This document shows positions 23,450-31,847 of a stretch of 44,451 nucleotides of DNA, piece after piece. Each line of letters starts with the position of its first letter. Position 1 is the first letter of the stretch. The position numbers and the translations under genes are program-made. The stretch is from Treponema sp. (lineage in GTDB: Bacteria; Spirochaetota; Spirochaetia; Treponematales; Treponemataceae), in contig JAFXWC010000035.1 of the NCBI GenBank assembly GCA_017534445.1, positions 1-44,451 of the forward strand, given 5' to 3'. The notes below the pieces were generated by a model. It was not told the origin of the DNA and ran no database searches. It worked only from the letters and a program-made list of their open reading frames with translations.

Positions 23450-25354
23450 TTATTTTATTTCTGAATAAATACCCAGGAGGCGAACATCCTCGGTATTATC
23501 CCTAAGTTCAGCAAGTATTGTGTTAACGTAGGTGTTAACTTCGCTAATGCCTGTAAGCTCTGCGTCTATGTAGAACCAGTAGCGCCAGGATTCACCTTCT
23601 ATTGGGCGCGACTCTATGCGGGTAAGGTTAAGGCGGTGGCGGTCAAAGATTCCAAGCACGCGGTAAAGGGCACCTGCCTCGTTGCGGGTCTTTAGGATAA
23701 AGCTTGCCATGTTGGGGCTTACGTTAAGGTCGCGCAGGTGCTTTTTCTGGACAGACTGGATTACCACGAAGCGGGTAAAGTTGCGCGGGTCGTCTTCTAC
23801 GTCTTCCTGAAGGACTTCCAGTTTGTAGAGGGCTGCATTCTGGGTGCTTCCGATTGCGGCTCTTGTTTTGTCTGCTTTTTCTGCAACTTCACTTGCGGCT
23901 GTGGCGGTAGAAACGGCTTCCACCTGCTTCCAGTCCTTGTGTCCGCTAAGGAATTTGCGGCACTGGCTTAAGGCCTGGGGGTGGGAGGAAACGGTTTTTA
24001 TGTCTGCAATACTGCTTCCTTTTACACCCAGCAAGGCATGGCGTATGTTTAGCGTTACGGCTCCAATAATTGTTACGTCTTCAAAGCGGCTAAAGTTGTC
24101 GTAGTTTTGGTAGACGCTTCCTGCGAGGGAATTTTCAACAGGCACCATTCCGTAGTCGGCACTTCCGTCTGTTACCTGCTGGAATATTTCCGCAAAGGAA
24201 TCCACGGCTTTTGCTTCTGCTTCTGATGAATCAAAGTAGCGGCTGATTGCCTGTTCTGCATAGGCACCGCGGTTTCCTGAATATGCGCAGACAAGTTTTT
24301 TTGCTTCCCCGGCTTCGTGGATGTGGGCTACGGACTTTCCCATTACTGGAGCAAGTGCTTCTATGTCGTGCATTAATTTGTCAAACTGAACAGGAAGAAG
24401 GGACGCTGCACCTCCGGCCATTGCTTTTTCCGGCTCCGGGTGAACGTCTGCCATGATTCCGTCTGCACCGGCAGCGATTGCGGCAAGACCCATTGGCAAA
24501 ACCTTGTCCCTTACACCGATTGCGCGGCAGGGGTCTACGATTATGGGAAGATGTGTTAGCGAACGAAGGACTGGAATTGCGCTAAGGTCAAGAGTGTTGC
24601 GAGTTGCGTGCTCAAAGGTTCTGATTCCCCGCTCGCACAAAATAACCCGGTCTGTTCCGCTTGCAAGAAGGTATTCGGCAGACATGAGGAATTCTTCCAG
24701 GGTTGCGGTGTAGCCCCTTTTTAGGATTACAGGCTTTGCAAGTGCGCCCACTTTTTTTAGGAGGTCAAAGTCCTGCATGTTGCGGCTGCCTATCTGGTAA
24801 ACGTCAACATCGTAGTTTTCCATTATGGGGATAAGCTCTGGGGAAACGATTTCTGTTACGATTGGGAGTCCGTATTTTTCTCCGGCTTCTTTTAGGTAGC
24901 GAAGGCCCTCTTCTCCAAGGCCGGGATAGCTGTAGGGGGAAAGGCGTGGCTTGTAGGCTCTTCCGCGAAGCATTACGGCACCGCTTTTTGCAACAAGGCG
25001 TGCCACTTCTTGAATCTGGTCGCGGCTTTCCACTGCGCACGGTCCTGCTACGGAGACTACACGGTTACCGCCAACCCTGATTATCTGGCCGCGGTTGTTC
25101 TTTATTTCTACGGTTGAATTTTCCTTTTTGAATTCCCGGCTGGCCATTTTGTAGGGTTTGCTGATTGGAATTACGCGCTGAACACCGGGAAGGTTTTCCA
25201 CTTGTTTTAAATCCATGGAGACTTTGCCAACGGCAGCGAGAATCGTGTCTTCATCACCCTGAACTTCATTCAATTTAAAAGCGCGGTCGGTGAGGAAAGT
25301 TTCAAGATTCAGCTTGTCGCTTTTGCTTATGTCCTTCTTTAAAACAATGACCAT
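23450..25354 (-). CDS. Fusion: DAHP synthase (type I-beta) plus prephenate dehydratase with ACT domain
   Basis: 634 residues. Residues 1-70 form the ferredoxin-like regulatory extension of AroF-type enzymes. Residues 85-345 are the DAHP synthase barrel (VAGPCAVESRDQI, MLRGRAYKPRLSPYSYPGLG, PVILKRGYTATLEEFLMSAE, PIIVDPCRAIGVRD, MADVHPEPEKAMAGGA). From about 358 prephenate dehydratase follows (CAYSGNRGAYAEQAI, PVENSLAGSVYQNYD, DDPRNFTRFVVI with the catalytic TRF). Near 555-625 is the ACT domain with GALYRVL and ESRP, the phenylalanine site. It thus joins the first aromatic-pathway step to the committed phenylalanine step. AAGGA and a strong promoter precede it. Chorismate mutase is not part of the protein. 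Confidence 0.94.
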   Translation of the reverse strand: MVIVLKKDISKSDKLNLETFLTDRAFKLNEVQGDEDTILAAVGKVSMDLKQVENLPGVQRVIPISKPYKMASREFKKENSTVEIKNNRGQIIRVGGNRVVSVAGPCAVESRDQIQEVARLVAKSGAVMLRGRAYKPRLSPYSYPGLGEEGLRYLKEAGEKYGLPIVTEIVSPELIPIMENYDVDVYQIGSRNMQDFDLLKKVGALAKPVILKRGYTATLEEFLMSAEYLLASGTDRVILCERGIRTFEHATRNTLDLSAIPVLRSLTHLPIIVDPCRAIGVRDKVLPMGLAAIAAGADGIMADVHPEPEKAMAGGAASLLPVQFDKLMHDIEALAPVMGKSVAHIHEAGEAKKLVCAYSGNRGAYAEQAISRYFDSSEAEAKAVDSFAEIFQQVTDGSADYGMVPVENSLAGSVYQNYDNFSRFEDVTIIGAVTLNIRHALLGVKGSSIADIKTVSSHPQALSQCRKFLSGHKDWKQVEAVSTATAASEVAEKADKTRAAIGSTQNAALYKLEVLQEDVEDDPRNFTRFVVIQSVQKKHLRDLNVSPNMASFILKTRNEAGALYRVLGIFDRHRLNLTRIESRPIEGESWRYWFYIDAELTGISEVNTYVNTILAELRDNTEDVRLLGIYSEIK

Positions 25355-25374
25355 AGGAATTCCTTATTCTGCTG

Positions 25375-25403
25375 ATTATAGCATGTTTTGCTTTTATTTG
25401 CAA
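25375..25403 (-). promoter_or_regulatory. Promoter of the DAHP synthase-prephenate dehydratase gene
   Basis: Minus-strand TTGCAA (25403-25398), 17-bp spacer, TATAAT (25380-25375) preceded by TGC as an extended -10. The start is predicted near 25368, giving a leader of about 14 nt with AAGGA. Confidence 0.7.
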
Positions 25404-25424
25404 TGTGACTATTGAAGCGCACAT

Positions 25425-25560
25425 GGAAATCAATTTTGCGTTCCTCTCCAATGCGGTTTTCAGCCCACAACGCTACGCCTTGCTACCGTTGTGTGCCTTC
25501 CGCTGCACACATACACCGTAGCAAGTGCGTGTGGTGTACCCGAAGGGCGATTTCCAGTTG
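25425..25560. repeat. Dispersed GC-rich intergenic repeat, second family, copy 2
   Basis: Shares CTCCAATGCGGTTTTCAGCC and CTTCCGCTGC with 22435-22600, and CCCGAAGGG with the third family. It occupies most of the 240-bp gap before the EEP gene; I see no gene in it. Confidence 0.55.
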
Positions 25561-25596
25561 CTTTGCATAAGAATAGATTTGAAAAATTGGAAGGTA

Positions 25597-26670
25597 TTAT
25601 TGCAGGCTGACGGTAAGCAGGACGGGGTTGTGGTCACTGTTAGCAAAGTCAAGGTCCAGGGTTTTTATAGAGGAAAGTCTTACGTTGGGGCTGACTATAA
25701 AGCCATCTATGCAGAAGAACTGGAACTTGCTCTTGTCCGCACCCTTGTAGACGCTTCCGTTTGAGCGGCAGGTTGGAACGGACGGATCCTGAAGAAGTTG
25801 CCAGTCTTGGGGAAAGTCGCTTGTCTCCAGCAAGCCGGGCTTCCATCCTGTAGGCTTTTGATAATAGGAAGAAATGTCTGTATTGGAAAAGGTCTGGTTA
25901 AAGTCACCGCCTGCAATCACATAGTTGCCCTTTTCGTATTCGCTTTGAATGAAATTCCTTAGCTTTTTTGTCTGCTCTATTTTGCCCTGTCCTGAATCAA
26001 AGGCTTCAAGGTGAAGGTTAACAAGAACAAGCTCCTTGTCACAGTCCGCTATAGGAATGCGTGTTACCAAGAGGCAGCGTTTTAGGTTTGCAATGCGCAC
26101 CGGCCACTTAAAGGGAAGAAAGAGACTTATTCTTTGCGCGGAAGAAGGTTTGAAAGAAGAAAGGGTCAAAAGCCCTGACTTGACACTTCCAATGGGGGGA
26201 AGCGGATAGGGAACAAAGGCAGCCTTAAAGTTGTAGGCAAAGGAAGATGAAAAGTCCTTTAATGCGGAAGAGATGAACATTGCCTGGTCAACTTTAAAGC
26301 TTCTCTTTGAGCAAAGGTCAACTTCCTGAAGTAGTATGGCGTCTGCCCCCGACTCTTTTATGCAGTGGACGAAAGATTCAAGGTTTTGGCGGATCTGGCT
26401 TGGACTTGAGTTTTGAACATGCTTTCCTCCATCCATAAAAAAATCTGCATAGTCAGCAAGATCTGCATAGCCTATGTTCCACGAAAGAATTTTTATTTGG
26501 CTTTGGGTGCAGGCTTCTTTTTGCGCAGAGCCTCTTATGCTTACGTCTTCCCTTTCTTTGGGGCGGTATTCAAGGAGGGTAAGTATAGTAAGTAAAATAA
26601 TAAGAGATGCCAGTGTGAATGCAGAAAGAAAAATCAGCACTGTAAAAATGACCTTAAATATCCTTTTCAT
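25597..26670 (-). CDS. Endonuclease/exonuclease/phosphatase-family protein, membrane anchored
   Basis: 357 residues. One N-terminal helix (about 5-30) anchors it, with the catalytic domain outside the cytoplasm. EEP motifs are complete: KILSWNIGYADL (about 59), ILLQEVDLCSKR (Glu, metal ligand), LVNLHLEAFDSG, VIAGGDFNQTF (Asp and Asn) and NSDHNPVLLTV (final DH pair). This superfamily includes DNases, sphingomyelinases and lipid phosphatases. The location suggests an extracytoplasmic substrate, which I cannot name. TATAAA on the minus strand (26682-26677) is 6 nt before the ATG and no ribosome-binding site is seen, another probable leaderless start. Confidence 0.88.
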   Translation of the reverse strand: MKRIFKVIFTVLIFLSAFTLASLIILLTILTLLEYRPKEREDVSIRGSAQKEACTQSQIKILSWNIGYADLADYADFFMDGGKHVQNSSPSQIRQNLESFVHCIKESGADAILLQEVDLCSKRSFKVDQAMFISSALKDFSSSFAYNFKAAFVPYPLPPIGSVKSGLLTLSSFKPSSAQRISLFLPFKWPVRIANLKRCLLVTRIPIADCDKELVLVNLHLEAFDSGQGKIEQTKKLRNFIQSEYEKGNYVIAGGDFNQTFSNTDISSYYQKPTGWKPGLLETSDFPQDWQLLQDPSVPTCRSNGSVYKGADKSKFQFFCIDGFIVSPNVRLSSIKTLDLDFANSDHNPVLLTVSLQ

Positions 26671-26734
26671 TATAATTTTATATTAGCGTTTTTTGCCAAA
26701 AGATTACAGTAGCGGCAAGGGGCAAAAGCTTTCC

Positions 26735-27361
26735 TTACTTTGAAAGCCGGTAGTCCAGGCGCAGCAAGGCCTTTCCGTTTGGAAGCGCATCGGCTTCCTT
26801 AAGAATCAAAGAATAACCTATTTGCTCCATAGCCTTAGTAAGAGCTTCCTCATCCATCTGATGGTGAACCTTATCAAGACCGTCAAAGGCATGGAGATAG
26901 GGAGAGTCCGAGACCCACTGCTTTTGGTCCGTGTTGATTTGAATCACGCATGAAATGTATTCAGGGGAAATTTTCCCAATAGCTTTCTGGAAGGATTCGT
27001 AGCCTATGTATTCTATAAGAAGATTTGCTATGACAAGCTGGCAAGAGGGTAATTTTACTGCATCGTTAATTAGGTCAAGATTCAGGCACTGCAAGATGCC
27101 CGCCAAGTTTGCATAGCGTTTTGCAACTTCATTAAGATAGTCCGCATTGATGTCTATTCCGTAGACTGTCTTGTATTTTTCCTTGCAAACATGCTCAAGA
27201 CCGTTTCCGCCGGCAACCCCAAGCACCATAGCCGTATTCACAGGATAAGAGTCGAACTGCTTTTTCATTATAGAATTCATTGCCTGAAGTTGATGTACGG
27301 AATCAAGGCTCATGTGATTTTCATAGTCATCCAGACTTATTTCTTCCCAAGGATTTTTCAT
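26735..27361 (-). CDS. Class I SAM-dependent methyltransferase
   Basis: 208 residues, soluble. The SAM-binding glycine loop is AMVLGVAGGNGLEHV (about 44-58), followed by the acidic strand end YGIDINADYLNEVAKRYANL (about 69-88) and the motif LVIANLLIEYIG (about 108). This is the usual seven-strand Rossmann order. The substrate cannot be deduced. GGAG precedes the ATG. It begins 7 nt after the stop of the PhzF-family gene, so they are co-transcribed. Confidence 0.85.
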   Translation of the reverse strand: MKNPWEEISLDDYENHMSLDSVHQLQAMNSIMKKQFDSYPVNTAMVLGVAGGNGLEHVCKEKYKTVYGIDINADYLNEVAKRYANLAGILQCLNLDLINDAVKLPSCQLVIANLLIEYIGYESFQKAIGKISPEYISCVIQINTDQKQWVSDSPYLHAFDGLDKVHHQMDEEALTKAMEQIGYSLILKEADALPNGKALLRLDYRLSK

Positions 27362-27367
27362 TTTCTT

Positions 27368-28153
27368 CTAACTCCTTTCCAATATGTTCCCTTCCGAAAA
27401 CAGGACAGCTTTGCCGGACAGAATTATTCTTTCGCCTTTATCTTCCGCATACAGGATGCCGCTTCTTTCTGATGCCTGAAAACATACCAGCTTTTCTTTC
27501 TTAAGTCGGCGGAACCAATACGGGGCTATCATGCAATGAGAACTTCCTGTTACAGGGTCTTCCATCATCGTTAGCTCAGGAACAAAGACACGGCTTACGC
27601 AGTCGTATTCTTTCCTGTCAGAAGGAGCCGTTGCGACAATGCACAAACCGTCAAGTTCCTTTAGCTTGTTCTGATTAGGGCAAAGACTTCTTACATCCTG
27701 TGCATTTTCCAACACCAGCATAAGGTCACGGTCAAGGTAGGCTTCTTTTGGCTCAATGCCAAGGGCTGCCTTCATTTTTTCCGTTACGGGAATTTTCTTC
27801 AGCTGGTAGGCCGGAAAATTCATTATGAAAAAATCATCCTGCCTTTCCACGGTAAGTTCCCCAACTTGGGTTTTAAAAACTACTTTTGGTGAATCTTTTT
27901 CGTAAAAATTCAAGAGGACGAATGCCGTTGCAAGAGTTGCATGGCCACAAAAATCAATCTCGGCAGCAGGAGTGAACCAGCGCAGATGATAGAGGCTCCC
28001 TTCTTTTACGGTAAAAGCTGTCTCGGAAAAATTGTTTTCCTTGGCAATGCTCTGCATTAGATTGTCGGGAATCCAATTTTCAAGGACACAGACAGCCGCC
28101 TGGTTTCCGTTAAAAACCTTGTCGGTAAAGGCGTCAACGATATATTGCTTCAT
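27368..28153 (-). CDS. PhzF-family isomerase-like protein
   Basis: 261 residues, normal length. Conserved pieces are DAFTDKVFNGNQAAVCVLEN (4-23), NNFSETAFTVKEG with the catalytic-type Glu (about 44), FTPAAEIDFCGHATLATAFV (about 60-79), and MMEDPVTGSSHCMIAPYWFR (about 205). PhzF proteins are dimeric isomerases or epimerases; most outside phenazine producers, including this one, have unknown substrates. It lies 43 nt after thrA without an evident promoter or ribosome-binding site, and is followed closely by the methyltransferase, so it is probably the middle gene of a thrA operon. Confidence 0.9.
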   Translation of the reverse strand: MKQYIVDAFTDKVFNGNQAAVCVLENWIPDNLMQSIAKENNFSETAFTVKEGSLYHLRWFTPAAEIDFCGHATLATAFVLLNFYEKDSPKVVFKTQVGELTVERQDDFFIMNFPAYQLKKIPVTEKMKAALGIEPKEAYLDRDLMLVLENAQDVRSLCPNQNKLKELDGLCIVATAPSDRKEYDCVSRVFVPELTMMEDPVTGSSHCMIAPYWFRRLKKEKLVCFQASERSGILYAEDKGERIILSGKAVLFSEGNILERS

Positions 28154-28196
28154 GGTATGTTGGGACGGCCCATTTTGCGAACCGCCCCTTTTGCTT

Positions 28197-30686
28197 TTAG
28201 TTGTTGAAGTTCCAGCTTACGGTGCGGAGAATGTCGCCAAAGACACCTGCTGCTGTAACGCCTGCACCTGCTCCGTATCCGCGTACGGTAAGAGGAATTG
28301 GTGTGTAGCGTGCCGTAAAGAATACGAATGCGTTTTCGCCGCCCTTTACCGGGTAGAGTGGATCTTCCGGTCCAACTTCCAGCATACCTACGCTAACCTT
28401 GCCGTCTTTGATGCTTGCTCCCATGCGCAAGACTTTGTTCTGTTTTTTGAGCTCTGCAATTTTGTCTGCAAAGTAAGAGTCAAGTTCGGGGAGGCGCTTA
28501 AGGAATTCTTCCGGTGTTCCGTCAAGAGAGAATCCTTCGGGGAAGATTGAGTTCATCTTTATGTCTTCAAGCTCAAGTTCCATTCCTGATTCGCGGGCAA
28601 TAATCAGTGCCTTGCGGGCAACGTCGGTTCCCTTAAGGTCGTCACGTGGGTCTGGCTCTGTGTAGCGGAGTTCCTTTGCTTCAAGAACTGCCTCGCTGAA
28701 CTTTTTGCCTTCATCCAGCTTGCCAAAGATGTAGCTTAATGAACCGGACATGATTCCGTTGAAGGCAGTTAGGCGGTCACCGGACTTGAAGAGGTTCTGC
28801 AGGGTGTCGATTATAGGAAGTCCTGCACCAACGTTTGTCTCGTAGAGGAAGCGTACGTGCATGCGGTTTGCGGTTTCGCGCAGTTTTCTGTAGAAGTCCA
28901 TGCTCATGGAATTTGCGCGCTTGTTTGGGGTTGCAATGTTCATGCCTGCTTCGAGGATGTCTATGTAGCGCTCGGGCAAGTCGTAGCTTGCTGTGCAGTC
29001 TACGAATATTGGGTTGAGCGGCTTTGTCTCGCGGACAAATTCAAGGATTTCGTCCAGATTTGTCTTTGTTCCGTGGTCCTTAACCTGTTTGCGCCAGTCG
29101 TCCTTTAGGTTGATTCCGTGCTTGGCCTTTATCATGCCGTCTATGTTGGCAATTGTCATTACGCGGATGTCGATTCCCTGTTCAAGAAGGGCTTCCTGCT
29201 GGTCGCGGATCTGGTCAACCATTGTACCGCCGATTGTTCCCACGCCGAATGCAAAGACTTGGATTGACTGCTTTGCGTTGATGAAGAATTTGTGGGCAAT
29301 GCGTACGGCAGTGTCTCCGTCGTAGCCGTTGATTACTGCGGAAATTGAGCGTTCGCTTGGGCCCTGGGCAATTGCAAGAATGTTTACGTCGCGGCTTGCA
29401 AGTGCGTCAAAGAAGGTTCCTGCAACACCGCGCTTCTGCTTCATGGCGTCGCCTACGATGGAAACGATGGCACAGTCCTTGTGAACATCGATTGGGTTTA
29501 TAAGCTTTGTTGAAATTTCAAGGGAGAATTCCGCTTTTAGAACGTCAAGAACCTTGTCTGCATAAGCCTTTCTTACGCAGAATGAAAGCATGTATTCTGA
29601 TGAAGACTGGGTAATCAAAAGAACTGAAATACCTGCGTTGCCTACTGCATTGAAGATACGGGCAGCCATACCCTTGCGGCCTTTCATGCCGGAACCGCTG
29701 ACGCTTATCATTGAACAGTCTTTAAGGCAGCTTATTCCGCGTACTGGGCCAGTCTTTGCTGCTTCTGGGATGGGTCCCCTTGCAATGCGTGTACCCTTTG
29801 CAGAGGGATTGCGGCTGTTAAGGCTCCATGCCTCAATGTTTTTTGCGGCAAGAGGTGCAAGTGTCTTTGGGTGAAGAACCTTGCTTCCAAAGAAGGAAAG
29901 TTCCATTGCCTCTTCGTAGGTAAGGTCGTCCACAAGAACGGCTTCCTTTACAACGCGGGGGTCGGCTGTGTAGATACCGTCAACATCCGTCCAGAATTCA
30001 ACCTTGGATGCGCCAAGTGATGAGCCTACGATGGCTGCACTAAAGTCGCTTCCGTTGCGTCCCAAAAGTCCGGGAACAGGCTCTTTTCCAGAACCGCCAA
30101 TCCATGAGCAGATGAATCCAGGGAACAAAAGAATGCGGGCGGAAGAGCTCTCGCGGTAAGATGCAAGTGCCTCTGCGCAGCGTGCATAGTCTGGGTCGCC
30201 CTCTTTCTGGTTTCCAGTGGTAAAGACGTACTTGCGGCTGTCCAAAAGCAAAACGCTCTGCCCCTTTGCAACAAGAACGGCCTCTACAATCGGGGAGCAA
30301 AGAAGTTCTCCCATACCCATGATGCGGCAGTGGGCGTTATCTGGACACTCACCAAAGGCGCTTATGGCAGAAAGAAGCTTCTTAAGATCTTCAAAAAGCG
30401 GTTCGATTTTCTTTGTAACCGCTTCTGTATTTAAAGTAGGAAGTGTTGACTTTAATTCAGCAAGAATGTCCGTATGGGTTGAACGAAGCTGCTGCACGTA
30501 AAGATCGGGAGTCTGCCCCGAAACGCAGCCGTCAATTGCCTCCTGCAGCTTGTTTGAAACACCAGCAACGGCACTTACCACAACGGAAATGCGGTCTTTG
30601 TTGGCCCGTCCAATCATAATCTCCACGCTGTCCAAAATGCGCTGTGCGGACCCCATGCTTGTTCCGCCGAACTTAAGTGTTAGCAT
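28197..30686 (-). CDS. thrA: Bifunctional aspartokinase / homoserine dehydrogenase
   Basis: 829 residues, close to the E. coli enzyme. The kinase is N-terminal (LKFGGTSMGSAQRI at 3-16; GRNGSDFSAAIVGSSLGASK about 225; TDVDGIYTADPRVV about 247). Two ACT domains follow (CLKDCSMISVSGSGM about 320; CAIVSIVGDAMKQKRGVAGT about 400). The dehydrogenase starts at about 460 with the NAD(P) loop FGVGTIGGTMVDQI, and later shows GAGLPIIDTLQNLFKSGDRL, FNGIMSGSLSYIFG and EPDPRDDLKGTDVARKALI. It catalyses steps one and three of the aspartate pathway to threonine and, with Ilv enzymes, isoleucine. AGAGGAAA precedes the ATG, with its own promoter upstream. Confidence 0.97.
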   Translation of the reverse strand: MLTLKFGGTSMGSAQRILDSVEIMIGRANKDRISVVVSAVAGVSNKLQEAIDGCVSGQTPDLYVQQLRSTHTDILAELKSTLPTLNTEAVTKKIEPLFEDLKKLLSAISAFGECPDNAHCRIMGMGELLCSPIVEAVLVAKGQSVLLLDSRKYVFTTGNQKEGDPDYARCAEALASYRESSSARILLFPGFICSWIGGSGKEPVPGLLGRNGSDFSAAIVGSSLGASKVEFWTDVDGIYTADPRVVKEAVLVDDLTYEEAMELSFFGSKVLHPKTLAPLAAKNIEAWSLNSRNPSAKGTRIARGPIPEAAKTGPVRGISCLKDCSMISVSGSGMKGRKGMAARIFNAVGNAGISVLLITQSSSEYMLSFCVRKAYADKVLDVLKAEFSLEISTKLINPIDVHKDCAIVSIVGDAMKQKRGVAGTFFDALASRDVNILAIAQGPSERSISAVINGYDGDTAVRIAHKFFINAKQSIQVFAFGVGTIGGTMVDQIRDQQEALLEQGIDIRVMTIANIDGMIKAKHGINLKDDWRKQVKDHGTKTNLDEILEFVRETKPLNPIFVDCTASYDLPERYIDILEAGMNIATPNKRANSMSMDFYRKLRETANRMHVRFLYETNVGAGLPIIDTLQNLFKSGDRLTAFNGIMSGSLSYIFGKLDEGKKFSEAVLEAKELRYTEPDPRDDLKGTDVARKALIIARESGMELELEDIKMNSIFPEGFSLDGTPEEFLKRLPELDSYFADKIAELKKQNKVLRMGASIKDGKVSVGMLEVGPEDPLYPVKGGENAFVFFTARYTPIPLTVRGYGAGAGVTAAGVFGDILRTVSWNFNN

Positions 30687-30710
30687 AATTTCCTCTACAA
30701 ATTCAGTTGA

Positions 30711-30758
30711 ATTGCGTAATTATAGCAATTTTGCGCAGTTAGTTCAATAATACGCAAT
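30711..30758 (-). promoter_or_regulatory. thrA promoter framed by an inverted repeat
   Basis: Minus-strand TTGAAC (30747-30742), 17-bp spacer, TATAAT (30724-30719) with TGC before it. Just outside both boxes lie ATTGCGTA (30711-30718) and its exact complement TACGCAAT (30751-30758). A further TTGCGCA is in the spacer. The layout suggests an operator. A related TTGCGT/ACGCAA pair surrounds the ilvC promoter. Confidence 0.65.
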
Positions 30759-30772
30759 GGGGCTTGGAAATA

Positions 30773-31728
30773 TCAAGTTTTGGTTTTAAGCTCTAACACT
30801 TCTTCCAGCGGAATGGAACAATAGTTTGCTACTTTTTCAGGGGGCATTCCGTCTCCTAAAAGTTTTTCCGCTGTTTCAAATGCTTTTTGACGCATGCCTT
30901 GTTCAAGTCCTTGCTCCATGCCCTTTTCAAGTCCTTCTTTTATTCCTTGCTCAAGCCCTTGCTCTATGCCCTTTTCAAGCCCTCGTCTTTCTGCAGCCAG
31001 GAGGCCGCTCGTGTAGTTGCGCTTTTTCCCCTCGATTTGCCCCTGAATTACCCAGCGCCAGCCGTCGTCGCTTATGTTTTTAAGAGTATCGCTTGCCTTC
31101 ATTATGCCGTCCTCCGACTCCGCAATTGCCCTTATCAAATCCTGACTCCCAGGATTGTCCGCTTCCTTTAAGAATTTACACCATTTGGGCAGATTGTCAA
31201 GGGAGTCCCCTTGCACCCCAAACAAAGGGGAGGGGAAAACCCCTACTCCGAAGCGATGTTTTCCCCTCCCCTTAGACCCCTCCCTTTTCCGGCACGGCTT
31301 AGGGCTACCGCCCTAAGAACCCGGACTTTTTGTTTATATTCAATTTCTATCTTAAAACCATAGGGCAAATCTGAAGACTGATACTCGTCACCCACCTCCA
31401 TCACGGAAGAGACAAGGCGCGCCGCATAGTATTCAGCACGCTTACCGTAGTCGTACTGCTGGTCAAAGCCCTGCATCTCAACCTGGGCCTTGGTTCCGTC
31501 CGAAAACTCGCAGTTAATGTCGTAGTCCACCGACCGCTGGAATTTGTAGAAGCTGGCATCTTCATTCTGAACGACCGTAACTTCCTTTACATCCCTACCG
31601 ATTGCCGCTGAAAGGAAGGACTTTAGCGCAATTTTTGAGGCCTGTGTGTTCTGGGTGAAGATGGCCTTAAAGTTAGGGTCAAGACGGGGATTCAGTATGT
31701 GAAAAGATTTTTTTGAAATATTTGGCAT
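30773..31728 (-). pseudogene. Rpn-family (PD-(D/E)XK) nuclease gene, disrupted
   Basis: The N-terminal frame is 31728-31243 (161 codons: LDPNFKAIFTQNTQASKIAL, DINCEFSDGTKAQVEMQGFD with the nuclease D-x-x-E-x-Q pattern, YGKRAEYYAARLVSSVM). The C-terminal frame is 31225-30773 (DNLPKWCKFLKEADNPGSQD, then EKGIEQGLEQGIKEGLEKGM-type repeats). Rpn proteins are recombination-promoting nucleases or transposase-like proteins, normally one frame of about 300 residues. Here the part between is replaced by a palindromic GC-rich insert at about 31205-31325, which supplies the last 30 or so false codons and the stop. The central portion of the family seems lost too. It is unlikely to be functional. Confidence 0.75.
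31205..31325. repeat. Palindromic insert inside the Rpn gene
   Basis: AGGGGAGGGGAAAAC (31226-31240) and its exact complement (31258-31272) surround a 17-nt spacer. Next to it CTTAGGGC (31298-31305) and GCCCTAAG (31310-31317) form another hairpin. The composition differs from the flanking coding sequence. It looks like a small non-autonomous palindromic element. Confidence 0.6.
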
Positions 31729-31812
31729 GATACATTTCCTCTATACTATATATATGCAGAAGAAATTCAAAATCTGACAGGAATGCGTAAAAAAATCCCC
31801 CAAACCTCCCCA

Positions 31813-31841
31813 TTGACGCAAAGCAAAATTTAAACTATGGT
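31813..31841 (+). promoter_or_regulatory. Promoter of the ZnuA-like gene, predicted leaderless
   Basis: TTGACG (31813-31818), exact 17-bp spacer, TATGGT (31836-31841). The seventh base after the -10 is the A of the ATG at 31848. There is no Shine-Dalgarno sequence between them. Confidence 0.7.
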
Positions 31842-31847
31842 CAATGC

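Noticed and set aside
28154..28196. Terminator after thrA
   Set aside because: GC-rich pairing is imperfect and has no T tract in the direction of transcription, so read-through into the PhzF gene is more likely.
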